From contig OY979719.1 in the NCBI GenBank assembly GCA_963855995.1, forward strand, positions 806,001-870,000: a stretch of 64,000 nt of DNA, given 5' to 3'. A program made the translations under genes and the position numbers. Positions 1 to 13,800 of this stretch are shown here, piece after piece. A model generated the notes under the pieces. The model saw only the letters and a program-made list of their open reading frames with translations. It was not told the origin of the DNA and made no database searches. The first letter of the stretch is position 1. Each line of letters opens with the position of its first letter. The DNA comes from Muricea muricata. Its lineage: Eukaryota > Cnidaria > Anthozoa > Malacalcyonacea > Plexauridae.

Positions 1-3000
1 ACCAAGACAGGCGAACAAATTTGTACAGACACGACATTTTGTCATTATGATGATTTATCATCGAACATATAGAGTTTAGAGAGGATTACAAGTGCGTGTT
101 ATAAAGTATATATGCTGGATTTCACACATCTAACCAGACCTTTTAAAACCTTTTTTTATTCTAGCTGAGATAATGATCGATAGGACATGAATAAAAATTT
201 TTTCTCAAACAATAATTTATACCTTCTGATTTGCGCACGATTAGTGACTTGAGAGTAATAGATAATCCGTTAATATTGTACAGAGGTCATAATCGACCCT
301 TGACCACCTCATTGCTAAATTTACATGTGTGAAATAGGTCACAGAGTCTTCACACAATGCTGGCTTTGAGCCCGGACGCCAATGGGGCGACTGCGTCAGC
401 TGAAGGTTATTTCTTGCCAGACCTATGCAGGGTAAACATCATGTAGCACTCGTGGCGTTTGCGCAAAATATGTTTTGTATCTTGTTACGCTTTTTGACAT
501 AATTCAAACAAATTGTTTCAAGTGCGCAGGTAAGATAACATCAATTTCAGGATAACCCCTCTGGACAGCTGACACACGAACTACAAAATATTGTGCTAAA
601 CTCCAGACCTTGGCGCCGGATTACGTTCTATTATTAAAAAAGCTCCCTCCCTATTTAAAATACCTAAAATCGTACTGAACTGGTTCTTTTCAAAGCATCA
701 AATGTCAGATTTCTTATCACAGCTTGTCAATCATTTACTCGTTAAGATATAAAAGTTCTCTCGTCAGCGTTGATCATACACTAGTATTTATACCAGCACA
801 CGAATTTTTTGTCGATGCATGAGACCTATGATGAGACATAGAAACGCATATTTGACATGGCATATCAATTTGGCGAGAATTGTCTTTCTTTGACGTGATT
901 TGGTGCTCGTACCGAATCTTTATAATTTAGAGAAAAAACAAAATCCATGGTAATCCAAACGGAAACAAGATATCAAGTTGGCAGCGAGCGAACAGATAAT
1001 TTTACATATTAATATAGACCATAGGATTGTGTGAAAAGATCAACAAAAAGTCATACTCAGCCACACAATCAGAGGCCTTAATACATTATTAACTGTTATC
1101 TGTGTTTATGACATTGATTTATGATAAACATGGCGCCATCTTTGGAACCAAAATGAGTCAAAATTATGCCTAAAAAACGGTCTTGAACTGGACTTGAAAT
1201 GCTCGGTGATTTTGCGCAAACCACGGGTTGTCCCAGACATTGACGAGACATGCTCAAATAATATGTATTTTTGTCGATAACAGAAGTATATGCAATCATG
1301 CAAACAATTTGCTTCACTGCCCCCGGGCATTTCACATTTGTATAATCAAAAACGTACTGTACAGGCAGGCGTATATATGTACATGTTTATTTCTTGCGTT
1401 TACGGGCTCGTGTTGCCTGAGGATACGCTGGTTGACAGTTGGTTTGTTTATGTAATGCTGCCTTGAAGTTTACACTGAGTATTATTGAGAAAGCCTACAA
1501 AGACGATTAACACGCATTAGTTTATTTCATTGCATGCAAACAGCAAACTTTCCTATCAGAAAATCGTCTGGTTCTAGAGTCATACCATCGTTGCGCAACC
1601 ATGGCAAAAACTCCCCATGAAAGAATGCCACATTTGATATTGATTTACAACCTCTGGTATTGCAGAATTAACCTTGACTGCGCGCGCACAGGCAAGCGAG
1701 CTAAATGTGCGCGCATAGACAAGCCAGGTAAGATGCGCATTTGCAATCTACACCTTCAATAGCGCATTAAACAGACGATGCGCTACCGTTTTTAGTCAAA
1801 ATGCGCACATTATTGTTTTAACAGCTCGTTGAAACATGTTATATCGTCGCACAATGGTGTAGTGTTGATAAATGCAAGTACACAGTCTGATCTGATGTCT
1901 ATTTTAAAATGAATGCAATACAATTAAGCGTGTTGATAGTATGAATTAATGCATAAGAAGGTCGTGCTTGTGAAGGGAATGCAAGGGATTCAGTTCTTGC
2001 TAGGTGGCATATTCATGAATCTTGCTAACCGAGTGCTGAAAAATCAATAATCTCACACCTCTCTGCCGAGGGTTTGCCAATAATGGTGCTTATCAAATCA
2101 ATTGTATTCGACTTGCTAAGTAGTTTTCATTGCACAGTGCCCACGTTCTGGGTATTAAATTACGATATTAACTTAATTCACTTGCAATGAATAAAAACAT
2201 TGTGTAGACGACGTGAGAAAAACATCATCATTGTCATCGTAGTGAAACTTAAAATGAAATAGTCTGTTAATTATGACTTTTTGTGTGCGAATCCAATACT
2301 ACAGTGTGCTTTTTTAAGTGCAGTTAATAAGTCGCAAGAATTCCAATATACGCCCATAATTATCTGGCAAATCTGCCAACATCCCTTTTCAACAAATCCA
2401 ATTTCACTGGTCAAGATTTGCGGCACGCCAAATATGCAAATTAGCTCAAAAATTTGCCATCATGGATGGATGAATGCATGCACGCGGGCGGCAACACTAT
2501 ATCTACAAAGTTTTTCAAGTGTATAAAAACTGCCTTGGTGCAAGTTTATAACAAGATAAAATCTTTGACAATACTGTAAGCGGATGCGACTTATGAAAAC
2601 AAATAAGCCATAGAGCACGCCATTATTTACTTTAGGAAATAATTAATTCGAATTATCGAGGCAAAAACAACAAGTTTTATTTTCGCGTCTTTGTGGATCC
2701 TTCGCCTCACTAATGGTTTTGATCTCACTTGTTAAAAGTTGCTGCAAGAAAAGCTCTTAAAAGCGCGCACATATTAAACGCACGTAAAGTTTAGATATGA
2801 TTAATGAATGTCTGAAAATTACAAAATAAAAACGCATAATGAGTCCGACACATTACGAGAATGGGTGAATAAGTGCCCAACTGCGGCGGCAATCGTTTCC
2901 ATTCAATGTGTTCTTTGGCAAACAATCTCGGCTCTTTTTGGAACAATTACGGGTCTATTTTAAGGCCAGAAATGTTATTTGGCAGTTCTTCAAGAGAGAT

Positions 3001-3568
3001 TAGCCAAACGGTGCCTGTATTTAACTGTCTTCACTGTCCGTCTTCATACGTATTCAAATGGTTTGAATTTTTTTAACACTTCTAAAAGGCATCTATCAAC
3101 CCTTTCGCTTACAGGGCGAGGCAAGTCATCTGGTTTTCTTTTCAGATTGTTCAAGAAAACCTCACTTGATTAAGTTCATGCTAAGAGTGGCACGGGTGGC
3201 GTCAAGCGGGGTGTCTCTCTGGTCACATGTTCTTATCTCGTTCTTTGTGAATTTTGGGCACCGGTTAACTGGAGCATGTCTTATTGATTTTGTTAAAATC
3301 TCGACAGCGATATATAGCAAGACCTTAATATATTAGCACTTCTCGCCACTGAAGTATGTCCTGAAAAGTCTAAGCCAAGTCTGGTGTGGTATTTCACGTG
3401 AGTGGAATTTCCGCGGTCGATCTTTTCCGTTCTCTAAGCGTTTTCCTCCATTTTTATCCCTCTCAACTTACACCAGCATACTTTCATCGTTGATGAGTTT
3501 AGGACAAAGAAGTCTGAGGTGAGCTGTTTGCCATAAACGATAAGCTAAATGTCTCTTGTAAAATTACT
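1..3568. other. intergenic or 5' intronic DNA, no gene recognised
   Basis: No exon with recognisable protein similarity was found on either strand. The open frames here are under 100 codons, lack family features and are not flanked by convincing splice sites. The stretch could be upstream intergenic DNA or a long first intron of the matrix gene that starts at 5686. A short GC-rich patch near 1680-1725 rich in GCGC is the only compositional feature noticed. Confidence 0.5.
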
Positions 3569-3658
3569 ATGACAATATTATCGAGGTTCTTCACAGGAGC
3601 TTCCTTCCTTCCTCTCGTACTCGTTGCTCTTGACAGGAGGGGTTCTGGCTCAGGCAGC
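3569..3658 (+). CDS. candidate signal-peptide first exon of the ADAMTS-like gene
   Basis: An ATG at 3569 opens 30 codons ending at AGC followed by GTGAGC, a usable donor. The peptide has a hydrophobic core, FLPLVLVAL, behind a short basic N-terminus (SRFF), as expected for a signal peptide. The donor leaves phase 0, which matches the phase-0 start of the first TSP1 exon at 5686, so the join is in frame and would give a 1021-residue secreted protein. The match rests only on hydrophobicity and phase, so it may be chance; the true first exon could lie elsewhere or outside the window. Confidence 0.33.
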
Positions 3659-5685
3659 GTGAGCTGGACTGAAGGAGGTGACTTACAATATACACTATAT
3701 ATAGCACTGATGTCATCCATAGCCCTGCCAGGTGGGGTGAGGTCCGATACGAAATTAATCTTAAGCAGTTTATGGAGCTTTTCCGCGAACTTTCGAATAT
3801 TTCACATCGTTCAAACCTCGCTTGCTTGTAAGAATTTTTGATCTGCAGACGATAGTGACTTTGATGTGACAGGCTAAATACTGTTGAACCATAGAGATTA
3901 TCAATAACAGTGTTTGTTAAAATCGGCTGAACACAGAAGGCAAAGGCGAGATTTTAATTTGGCTGTTCGTAAATCTAGATATGAATGAAAACTGACCCGT
4001 GCAAGCGCTGCATTGTCAGTGTCGGTGGTGCAGTGCAAAGCACACAAATACACCTTCCACAACCTGAAACGATGCTAGAATTCACATCCTACGTTTCTTC
4101 ATGCAAATGTTGGTTTAGTCGACGAATTTGTGCAAAATCGTAGCGGTTCAGTGGCTGATGTTTAATATATATACATGCATGAATTTCTATATCGAATTTG
4201 GTTTCATAATTTTTGAGACTAGTGCCTTCCATCTATAGTCCGTGATCCTTCAGCGCAACACTGGATCAATAAAATATCACAGCTGAGAAAAATTACATTT
4301 AGGACTACGGGCTGCTTAACGACGCAAACATACCTCACAGGGTGTACATGTGCCAAAAATAATAACATTTTGTTTTCATGAAGTTATATGAATTCTGATC
4401 TTGCTGATTTGTTTTCAAAGCAAATATTGACCCACACAATGTTAAGGTAAACATAAAACATCCAGTAACGACTTCATATGTTTTCAAGATGTAATTACGC
4501 TCGAGACGTGTTTTTTAGAGATTTTCCCAGATTTTCGACCAATTCTTCTTAAGGAGTTCCAAGCCCTAAGATATTTGAGTGTGATTTAGAACCATCAAGT
4601 AATTCTGTGCTCTGACGCAATAACCGATTGTATGTGCAAACACTTGCAGTCTCATCTGTGTGGGGGACAAAATTACACCCAGCCAAAATATTATCATTTT
4701 ACATAAAATGTTAAGATGTAACTGTCAATCAACTGTCGCTATCCAATGGAAACTCTGGGCCCCAGTATAGCAAGGAAACAACGGTCAACATTTTGTGGTT
4801 GTTCCGAAATGAATCGAAAGTGAAAACACTTGCAGAATTAAAAGTACCACTGTCGTAAAAACTTGTCCGTTTATTTTTGATCTCATCAAAGATGATTTGA
4901 AAATAAACCGTCAAGACACTTTGTTTCTTGGATGATTTTTTCGTCTTCAGACATTCATCTTTTAAAACACACAAATTTAAGCTGATTTGTGATCGCATTT
5001 ACTCCCTCTTTCCATGCGGGATTTACTAAATAAGGCAATTTACCCAATTAGGCAACTTTTAGGCAATACATGTGTCGTCTATACTACAGTAGTACAGTGC
5101 TGTACTCGTGCAAAGTTTGACAATTTTTGGTTGTTGGAAATATTTCTTATTTGTAAAATATTTTTAGTAGTATAGGATATCTGGAGAACGAGAGGATATC
5201 TGGAGAACGAGACATATTATTGAGCAACTTGATGGGGGTTTTTGACATGATTGATTGAGGTCAAGATATACATAGGCGATTTTTTCTCACGACAGTATCG
5301 CTTGAGGATAATGGTTGGGTAATATGATCACACATACATGCCCGCTGTTGTCAGTAAGTTGAGTTCAATGTTTTGCTTTGACTCTGATCAAAGCTGCAAT
5401 CTAATACAAGCCCCTTGAAACCACCTGGTGGATACGCTTATTGCACAATGACAACAGGAAACTTCCACATGTAGTTCCATTTTGTTCCATGACAAATTTT
5501 TGCCTTGGTAAGCCTTGTTAAATGGGGCCAACCTTCCAAAAACGTACGTGATCCGAGAAGTTTAAACTGGCCAGTTCCAATTCTCGTTAATTCTTATTTT
5601 CATTAGCACAGGCTATGTACTTATAACATGTGACCTCAAACTATCGGTCTACATTCTCATATGATTCTCTTTCTCTATTATTCAG
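3659..5685. other. putative intron or intergenic DNA
   Basis: No coding similarity was seen. A perfect 19-bp direct duplication (unit AGGATATCTGGAGAACGAG) lies at about 5175-5213. The rest shows no long inverted or tandem repeat that I could see. Confidence 0.4.
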
Positions 5686-7873
5686 AGTGAGTGGAGTGAC
5701 TCGGGTGTGTGGTCATCTTGCTCTCGTACATGTGGCGGCGGTATCACCTATCAGGAGCGCATCTGTATTGGAGGGTAAGGAGGGCGGGGGCGTTCTTAAT
5801 TACAGGGGCGGGTGTAATCATAGACAAGAGACATTCAAAGGAATGGACTAGAAACGAAGGCTGAAAGCACCAATAACATGTCATGCCGCGCTTTACTTTG
5901 TTGATCTTCTATTTATATATATTTTAAACAAGAACGGCAATGTCTATCAAACTTTTACAGGCCGTAGCATCACGGATGTAGCATCAGCAACATTTAGCGT
6001 TTAAACGTGCGTTTCAGCCCATTCATTTGACTGACAGTGGTAAGACAGGGTTAATTAAGTTTTTCACAAGCCTATGTTACTGCCTGCAGTTAACGTTCCT
6101 AGATTATTAAGGCCTGATAATAGAGTACCCTATACACATAACCATGTATTCTGTCTTATTTCGCTTGCGCGTTGTGGAAAAGGACGCACGCTACAGAAAT
6201 AATCCTATTTCCATATGTTGAACATTCCACTGTGTCTTAAATGATGCGAGATATTTTAGGCAACTGGCACCCCATGTGTCTGGGAAATCACAAAAACAGA
6301 ATCGTCTTAAACGCTGTGAACAGATGGTGAAATTTTATGGGTTATTACATGCCAGACAACAGTCTCCGTTCTCTGTATTGGTTGTGCGGTTAATCTGACG
6401 AGAGATGTATTCGGAGTGGCTTGAGACCCGCAAGAGTTAAACACAGTCACCTTCCGATGCATACCTAATTTTAGTGCGCAGTGATAACCAATCTGTGCAG
6501 AAATACGTCATAACTTGTCACGTGTGCATGGACAAATTCCCTTTTTAACTTTACTTGCCAAAATGAAATCATTTTTTTTACTAGCATGTGAAAATTAGAT
6601 GTATACCGCAGGTACTTTCCATTTTAATGCTTAGACTAATATGATCGAAACTGATTCACGAATGATGTTTCAAAAGAGAATGTCGCAGAGTAATGCTAAA
6701 GCGGAACCTGAAAATGTTCACACGTTGAACGGAAGGCTGACAATATTAAGTCGTTTGAAAATCATATACACACAATAGAGGTCCCGATGGAAAAAAATCT
6801 TTGCAGTAAGGTGAAGAGCTTTACTACATCAAATTCATTTTTTTTTCAGAAATTGTGTGGGAGAAAGTAGGACGTACAGGTCGTGTAACATTCAGGTATG
6901 ATATGACAGCGACGTATGTACGAATCACAATATAAATACGATGTCACGTGTGTCTTCTATGTACAGGATTGTCCAAATGGCAACGGAGACTTTCGCAAGG
7001 AGCAATGTGCAGACTACAATTCTGTTCCTTTTAGAAACAAAACATACAAATGGGTTCCTTACTCAGGTACAGAATTCATTTACTGCAGTTTCGTCAGACG
7101 TAGAGGAGAAGAATTAATGTCACTCGATTTAATGCATTTACTATCCTACTTTTTGCCCAAGTTGACTTAAACCTGGGCAGAAAGAAAGATCCTTCCAGAA
7201 AGATCCACCATCTTTTCTTAAACTATAGTTACATGTATTAATGATCTTCTTTCACACTGTTAAAGATATTTCATTTTACTTTATTCCCCAGGTGCGTTGG
7301 ACAATCCGTGTTCACTAAGCTGCATGCCGAAGAATGAATTCTTCTACCAAACATTCAAAGAAAAAGTTGTTGATGGAACTCGCTGCGCTGAGCATTCATA
7401 TGACATGTGCGTTGATGGTGTCTGCAAGGTAAATAACAAACTATTTTAATTCCTATCACTCAATCATGCACATTGCTCAATTCAGTAATACATCAATCCA
7501 GATTTACCACAAGTGTTTGTCTTATGCATGCAAGAAATGCATAGAATTTGCGAGGAAACCCGAAACTGCGCGGCCTTAGTTCTTCTCCAAACTTGAAGTC
7601 TGTTTTTCACAGATTTTATGAAGCCAACAAGCTTGGCGTAACTTGACGACAAACTTGCATTAGTTATCCTACCAAGTCTGTGGCATTTCTTGCTGTGTAC
7701 TACAATCGGCATTTATAGTACGACAATGTTTTTTTCTTCGTTAAAGAAAGCAGGCTGTGACTTGATCCTTGGTTCGGATGCAAAAGAGGATAAATGCCGC
7801 GTTTGCAATGGCAGAGGAAACAACTGTCGAACCATTCAGAATGTTTACCAGAAAAGAGTGAGAGGAAGAGGAG
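5686..7873 (+). other. first TSP1 repeat and ADAMTS cysteine-rich module (exons 1-5)
   Basis: Exons 1-2 encode a TSP1 repeat beginning SEWSDSGVWSSCSRTCGGG, with the Trp residues and the CSxTCGG O-fucose site typical of this fold. Exon 3 encodes the hallmark start of the ADAMTS Cys-rich module: Cys-Pro, then GDFRKEQC, PFRNKTYKW and VPY. Exon 4 carries DGTRCAEHSYDMCVDGVCK and exon 5 carries AGCD, then KCRVCNGRGNNC. These are the conserved Cys positions of the family. Exon 5 must use the AG at 7745-7746; the nearer AG at 7752-7753 would break phase. The intron between exons 5 and 6 holds a tandem repeat. Confidence 0.9.
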
Positions 7874-10800
7874 GTGAGAAAAAAGTGAGGTCTCTTGGGA
7901 GATGAATATATGACTGGAAAACAATGCTTCCTCATTTGATGTCCATCTTCGGAAAACATAGTTTATAGGAAACAATGTTTCCTAGTTTGATGTCCATCTT
8001 CGGGAAACATAGTTTCTAGGAAACAATGTTTCCTAGTCTGTTCACCTCTTGACAAAATGGTTGGGGAACATCGTTTCCTGGTTTGTTAACCACGTTCGGA
8101 AAACAAGGCTGGCAAACAATGTTGTCCAGTTTGTCTACAAATTTCCTATCGTACATAGAGTGTACACCAGAACTAGAAATATTCTCTCTGTTCGTTAGCC
8201 TACCAAGATATCTTGGAAATACCGGCAGGAGCTACAAATGTTCATATCAGAGAAAATTCAAATTCAAGAAATTTCCTTGGTAAGATCATAGATGTATGCT
8301 TGAAAGATTATTGATTATATAGCTATACTTCATGTTAACGCGAGAATGCCAATGACTAACACAATTTTAATCCAAATTTTTAGCCATGAGGACCAAAAGT
8401 TCGTTTATCTTTAATGGCAATCGTAAAATCAAAGGTCCTTACAAATACAAAGCAGTTGGAACCGTTATCGACTATCAGAAAACCCGTTCCCTCGAGACTA
8501 TCGATATTCTGGGGCCCATTGCTGAATCAGTCTATCTCTCGGTAAGGCGTTCGCAAATAGTTTACAAAGTTCAATGATATTTCCTCAGCTAAATGACTGG
8601 TTACTGTTTTAATTTACTATCCAGTGAGTAAAAACTTGTCTAGCTTTACCTTAACTAGAAACTTATTGCTGGTTAGCAAATGGACATAGATATATCACGT
8701 TCATTCATAACTGATTTATACTGACGTTTTTACTTGTCATCTCAACCTTGCTTCAACGTTTATTCAACGTTGAAATATAGTTGATGAGATCATAGACAAT
8801 CAAATGGATTTCTGTTTGACTGCGTGATTCTGTTTGCTTGTCTATGGACTATGGACATCCCAAAGTTCTTAGCTGGTTAAGCTACGCAAGGAAAGAGGAA
8901 TGCCAGCATAAAACTGTCAAATTTAAGTAAAACTATTTTCTCGCTTGACGTTTTACCTCTGCTAATCTTCAACCATTTCGTTTCAGCTGTTGAAATTAAG
9001 TGGAGACGTTAATGTCACTTATGAATATTCCATTCACAAATCTCAGAAAGTCGTCGACAGTATGATTACGTATTCTTGGAAAGTTGATGAATATGGTGCT
9101 TGTGATAAGAGTTGTAATGGAGGTGAGGCATTTTCTTGTATTGTAGAAGAAAGCTTGTCGTTTTTAGGTAATAAAAGAGCTTATGTTGCTGTGTGCTTTT
9201 GACTGCACTAGCGACACTGCAGCAATGTTAATTCGTAATCCAGTGGAGGATTCCCCTTTTAGACAAACTTTTCAATGAGGAATATTCATTAGCACAGCTG
9301 AAAAGAGCATCCTAAATTTAGTAAAGTGATGAAGTTTCGTTGCAAAATATTGTATATTTTTCCCATTTTACAATATTTTGCAACTAAACTGTACAATTTT
9401 ACTAAATTTAGGATGCTCTTTTCAGCTGTGCTAATGAATATTCCTAATTCAAAAGTTTGTCTAAAAGGGGAATCGTCCATTCTTACACAGTGCTAGCATC
9501 CAGTACAAATTTATGATTGAACATAGTTTAGGACAAAATACGATAACTGTACTTACATACAGGCACGAAGAGACGAAACGTGTACTGTATACAAGATCGA
9601 GACAAGATGGAGGTGGATGACACGAAATGTGATGCAACTCCAAAGCCTGAAAAAGAAGCCGCTTGCAATGTTCATCATTGTCCACCGAGGTGAGGAAACG
9701 TGTCTGTAATCTGTTGAATATATTGAAATGAATAGAAGAACTACTGTACGTAATTTATATGAAACATAAACAGAGTACAGCTACTGTGAAAGAGCTAGAA
9801 ACTTAGATAGTCGCCAATTCCCGTTAATTACCCATCCTGTAGGGAGAAACCGACGAACGCAGGTAAAAATATCGAACAAGTCTGTCAACAAGCCGTTAAC
9901 AAGTTGTGTTCGCACTACTTGTCTCAAGTTGTGGTTAGAACAAACTGTCGACAACTTGTAACAAGCTTGACGGGAATATCAGACTTGTTACAAGGTTGTC
10001 CTAACAACTCTGGTGGTACAGGCATGGTGCAGCAAGATTGTTACAAAGTTGACAACACAAGACTGTAACAAACCCCGCCCTATATACTCGTTTCAACAAC
10101 TTGGAACAAGGCAGTGTGAATTGTGAGACTTGTTACAACGTTTTGGTACAAACTGTGCGTTTAACGCATGTACAGCATTAAAGGCACAGTAGTGCCTGTT
10201 GAGTGATGTATTTTACTGCACGGTAAAACTATACTGTATCATATTTCACTTGGTTGCTTTAATGTTTCATTTTTGAAACGATGCAAACTCCCAATCGCCG
10301 CCAAATTGAATTTAACACCGATTCAGCTTTGATTTTGGTCACGTTCAAAATATTAATATCTACAATTCATCGCTTAACAGGCGCTACTGTGTCTTTCAAC
10401 GAAACAAAACGTGATTCTAATCAAGATTTTTTCAATTTTACACAGATGGTTTATTGGGGCGTGGTCGCCATGCAGCCGCACTTGCGAGAGAGGGACACAA
10501 GTAAGGAGGGTGCATTGTGAAAAAGACACACCAAGTGGACTTGAGATGGTCGATGAAAACTTATGTCCGGGAAGTAAAGTTATCACTTCGAGGAAATGTG
10601 TTGAACTGGCTGAATGTCCCAAGTGGAAACTGGGAAAATGGTCTAAGGTAAAATGAATTGTTATGTCGTGTGTGTCTTGTTTACTGAGCAAGTTGTGAAG
10701 ACTAGATCATCTAAAGCTATCAGACAAAAGTATTTTCCTACACACGGAAAAACGAACAGGTTGTTTCAGTTCTACAAAACCTAGGAGGTTTTTGTGACGT

Positions 10801-13800
10801 TAAAACTGTTAAAAATACGTTGCTGATCATGCAGACTTAAAGACTTTTTTTATCCCTTTTACAGTGCAGCAAAACGTGTGCAGGAGGAACTCGCACTCGT
10901 TCAGTTCAATGTATGGAGATCAACGATAATCTTATCAGTGAAGACAGATGTCCTGAACATAGTAGACCACGTGACACAGAAAAATGTAATGAAACACCTT
11001 GTGCCGTGCGCTGGGTGACAGGAGACTGGGGAGAGGTAGGTCAGATAGGTTCTGGTATCAAGGTTGACACTCCCCCTTAATATCACTGTCTTTTTAGTGC
11101 AGTCCATCATGTGGCAAGGGCATGAGAACTCGTCCAGTATACTGTTCCAGTACAGTGGCGGACAGAAGGTATCCAGACTTTATTTGCAATGCTGATGACA
11201 AACCAGAAGTGATGAAACCTTGCAACAGCACTGAAAGATGTCCTCCTATGTGGTATGGTTCTATGTGGAGTAAGGTAAGGTTGTGACACATTGCTTAGTG
11301 CATGTGTCCTTGATCTCTGTGACTGACGTGTAGGTGACACAGTGGTTAGTACATGAGTGTTTCATCTTTGTATCTGGGGGTTCGGTGACAGAGTGGTTAG
11401 TATTAGTTTGTGCATGTGTTTCACAATACAGTAGTGATTGGTTTCTAGAACTGCCCTTTTTTATTTCATAGTGTACGGCAAAATGTGGCAAAGGGATACA
11501 GATGAGAAACGTGTTCTGTGGCGTGAAAACATCACCGGATTATCTAAACATACTGTCTGAACAAAGATGCATTCTCTTACCACAGCCGAGCAAGATACAA
11601 CAATGCACAATCAAACCTTGCTACACGCAATGGATCACGTTGTCTTGGCAACCAGTAAGTATACAAAATTTTGCTTCACTGGTTTGGGGGGGGGGGGGAT
11701 TTCGTTAAAGCAATGCAAGACCTGACAGCATCTTCGAACTTTCTTGCTTCATTTCTTCATCTGTAAATTGAACTGTTTATTTGTTTTCTTTGTGGAACTG
11801 ATTTAAAATGCTATGTTTTCCAATTGCTGTAACATCTACGGCATCTCACTGAGGGCCAGTTCTGACAACAAATTAAACCTTGATCGATTGCTGATTACTT
11901 CATAACGATGTGCTAGTTCAGGATAACGATACATTCTGTCTCACTACTTCCCCCACAGTGTTCGTCCACCTGTGGTGAAGGCAAGAGATTACGTGTAGTC
12001 AAGTGTTATGCGGATAGTGAGGAAGACAAATCAGAGAAGTCGTGCGATCCTGGCACAAAACCACACACTGAAGATGTCTGTAACCTAGTTGACTGCGTTG
12101 GTGGTAAGCGCCCTTTTTACTTATCAAAAATTGAATATATTATCTGAGTTCAGAGCAGGCTATGATGAACAAAATGTCTTATTTTGCGTATTATCATGCG
12201 AAAATCATTGCATTTGTTTTTAATAATGATTTGGAGTCTAATCAATCTGTTTTATTACCCGAAGTAGGGAGTCATTACAAACGTTTTTCTAAAGTTCTCT
12301 TCGCTCGTTCGTTGGCTGTCTCGTTTAGTTTTAACTGACAGTTAAACTCCAACGAACACTGCAAGTGTTTGTTTGTAAGGAGCCATCTTCAATCATCATT
12401 CGTATCCAAAATTGCTGAATCTGATCTTTGACGTCCTATTCATATTTTGTAAGCCTCAATCTTCTTTCAGGACCAATCCGAGAGATAATCAAAACCCCAA
12501 ACTTACCAGCCACTACCTCTCCCCGAAGAAGAGGACCATCGGCAAACCCCACTACCCAAACACCACCCCAGACCCCAAGAGTTACGCGACCACGAATTAT
12601 ACCCTTACCAACGACTGCATCCACGCAATCTCCACGAATCACGAACAGGCCCACGCAAGTTCCCACGACGCGTGCCACGAGACCTACACGCCCACGAGTG
12701 ATAGTAAGACCTACCCAAGAGCGTCGAGATACGGCAGAATCAACACAAGAACCGACCAAAACACCACGAAGATTGTCAACCATACTGTTTCCAACCAAAC
12801 AAACGAATGAAGATACAGATATACACGGAATGTCCAAACCAGCAAATATTATCAGAGGACCAACAGATATGGGTAAGCCGTTCTGTTAGCTCGGCCGTTT
12901 GAAAAAAAATGTTTGCATAAAAGCCTTGGGCTGGTTGGATAAAAAGTTATCAAATATTTTCTCAGAAATCTTCCAGAAAACAGATTTCGATTTCATAGAA
13001 GTTCTCTAAAACCAAAAATTTTCTCTCCATCTGCTCTGAACAAAACTCCATGGTTTTTTTTTCAGAGGCCGTGGTGGGCAGTAATATCGCCCTGCCTTGT
13101 ATGGCGACAGGCAATCCAAAACCGAACATTTTCTGGCTCAAAGGAAACTTGGACGTCTCTGTATTCGGAAGACGCTTCCAAGTTCGGCGTGACGGAACTC
13201 TCACCATTGCACAAGTACAGGAAGTGGATGAAGACCAGTACACATGCGTCGCAAACAACGCCATATCCAGGCGTTCACAACCCGCTTATCTCCGCGTTTT
13301 GAGTAAGTTAAATTGTTAATAACATAGGTTAGTATTCCCCAGTATCTTGGTACGTATATTTTGTCTTAGGAAGTTCGTTAAGGAAAGAGCACTTTGTGAT
13401 AAAGTGAACACTTCACCAAGGCAAACTATGGTTGAAGTTGCGGTTGCGCGCAGTTTGAACTCGTTGCCAAATCCATCGAGGCAATCTAGGTCGCTTCAAA
13501 TATGGACTGTTTTTAGAACTGAATACATCCACACATGAATGTAGTTTGTAACTGTCATATTCAGTGATATAGCTTGCATTTCCCTTCGAAGTTTTAATAG
13601 CTTATAACTGTAAGCACTGTAAGACCAGCTTTATTTGCTGAATGGGTCTCACGGTCGAAATAAAAACTTTATTATTATTCTTCATCAACAGTCACCAAAG
13701 ACAGATAGAATTCAGTAAAATACAAAGTTTAAATCATCAATTTTACCAGATTTATTTATCTATTTTCCCAGAGCTTGTTCGATTATTTAGCACGAGATCT

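Larger units (their letters stand above)
9563..12103 (+). other. array of six TSP1 repeats (exons 9-14)
   Basis: Exon 9 completes TSP1 repeat 2. Repeats 3 to 7 begin WFIGAWSPCSRTC, WKLGKWSKCSKTC, WVTGDWGECSPSC, WYGSMWSKCTAKC and WITLSWQPCSSTC. Each shows the Trp pair and the Cys-x-x-x-Cys start of the fold. Introns 10 to 13 all fall in phase 0 immediately before the first Cys, and exons 11, 12 and 13 are 171, 177 and 183 nt, as expected if single-repeat exons were duplicated. Repeat 6 has CTAKCGKG, lacking the usual Ser/Thr before the second Cys, so its O-fucose site may be lost. Confidence 0.9.

Noticed and set aside
12436-12837. 133-codon antisense open frame
   Set aside because: It is the complement of the Thr/Pro/Arg-rich linker exon, whose codon bias keeps other frames free of stops.
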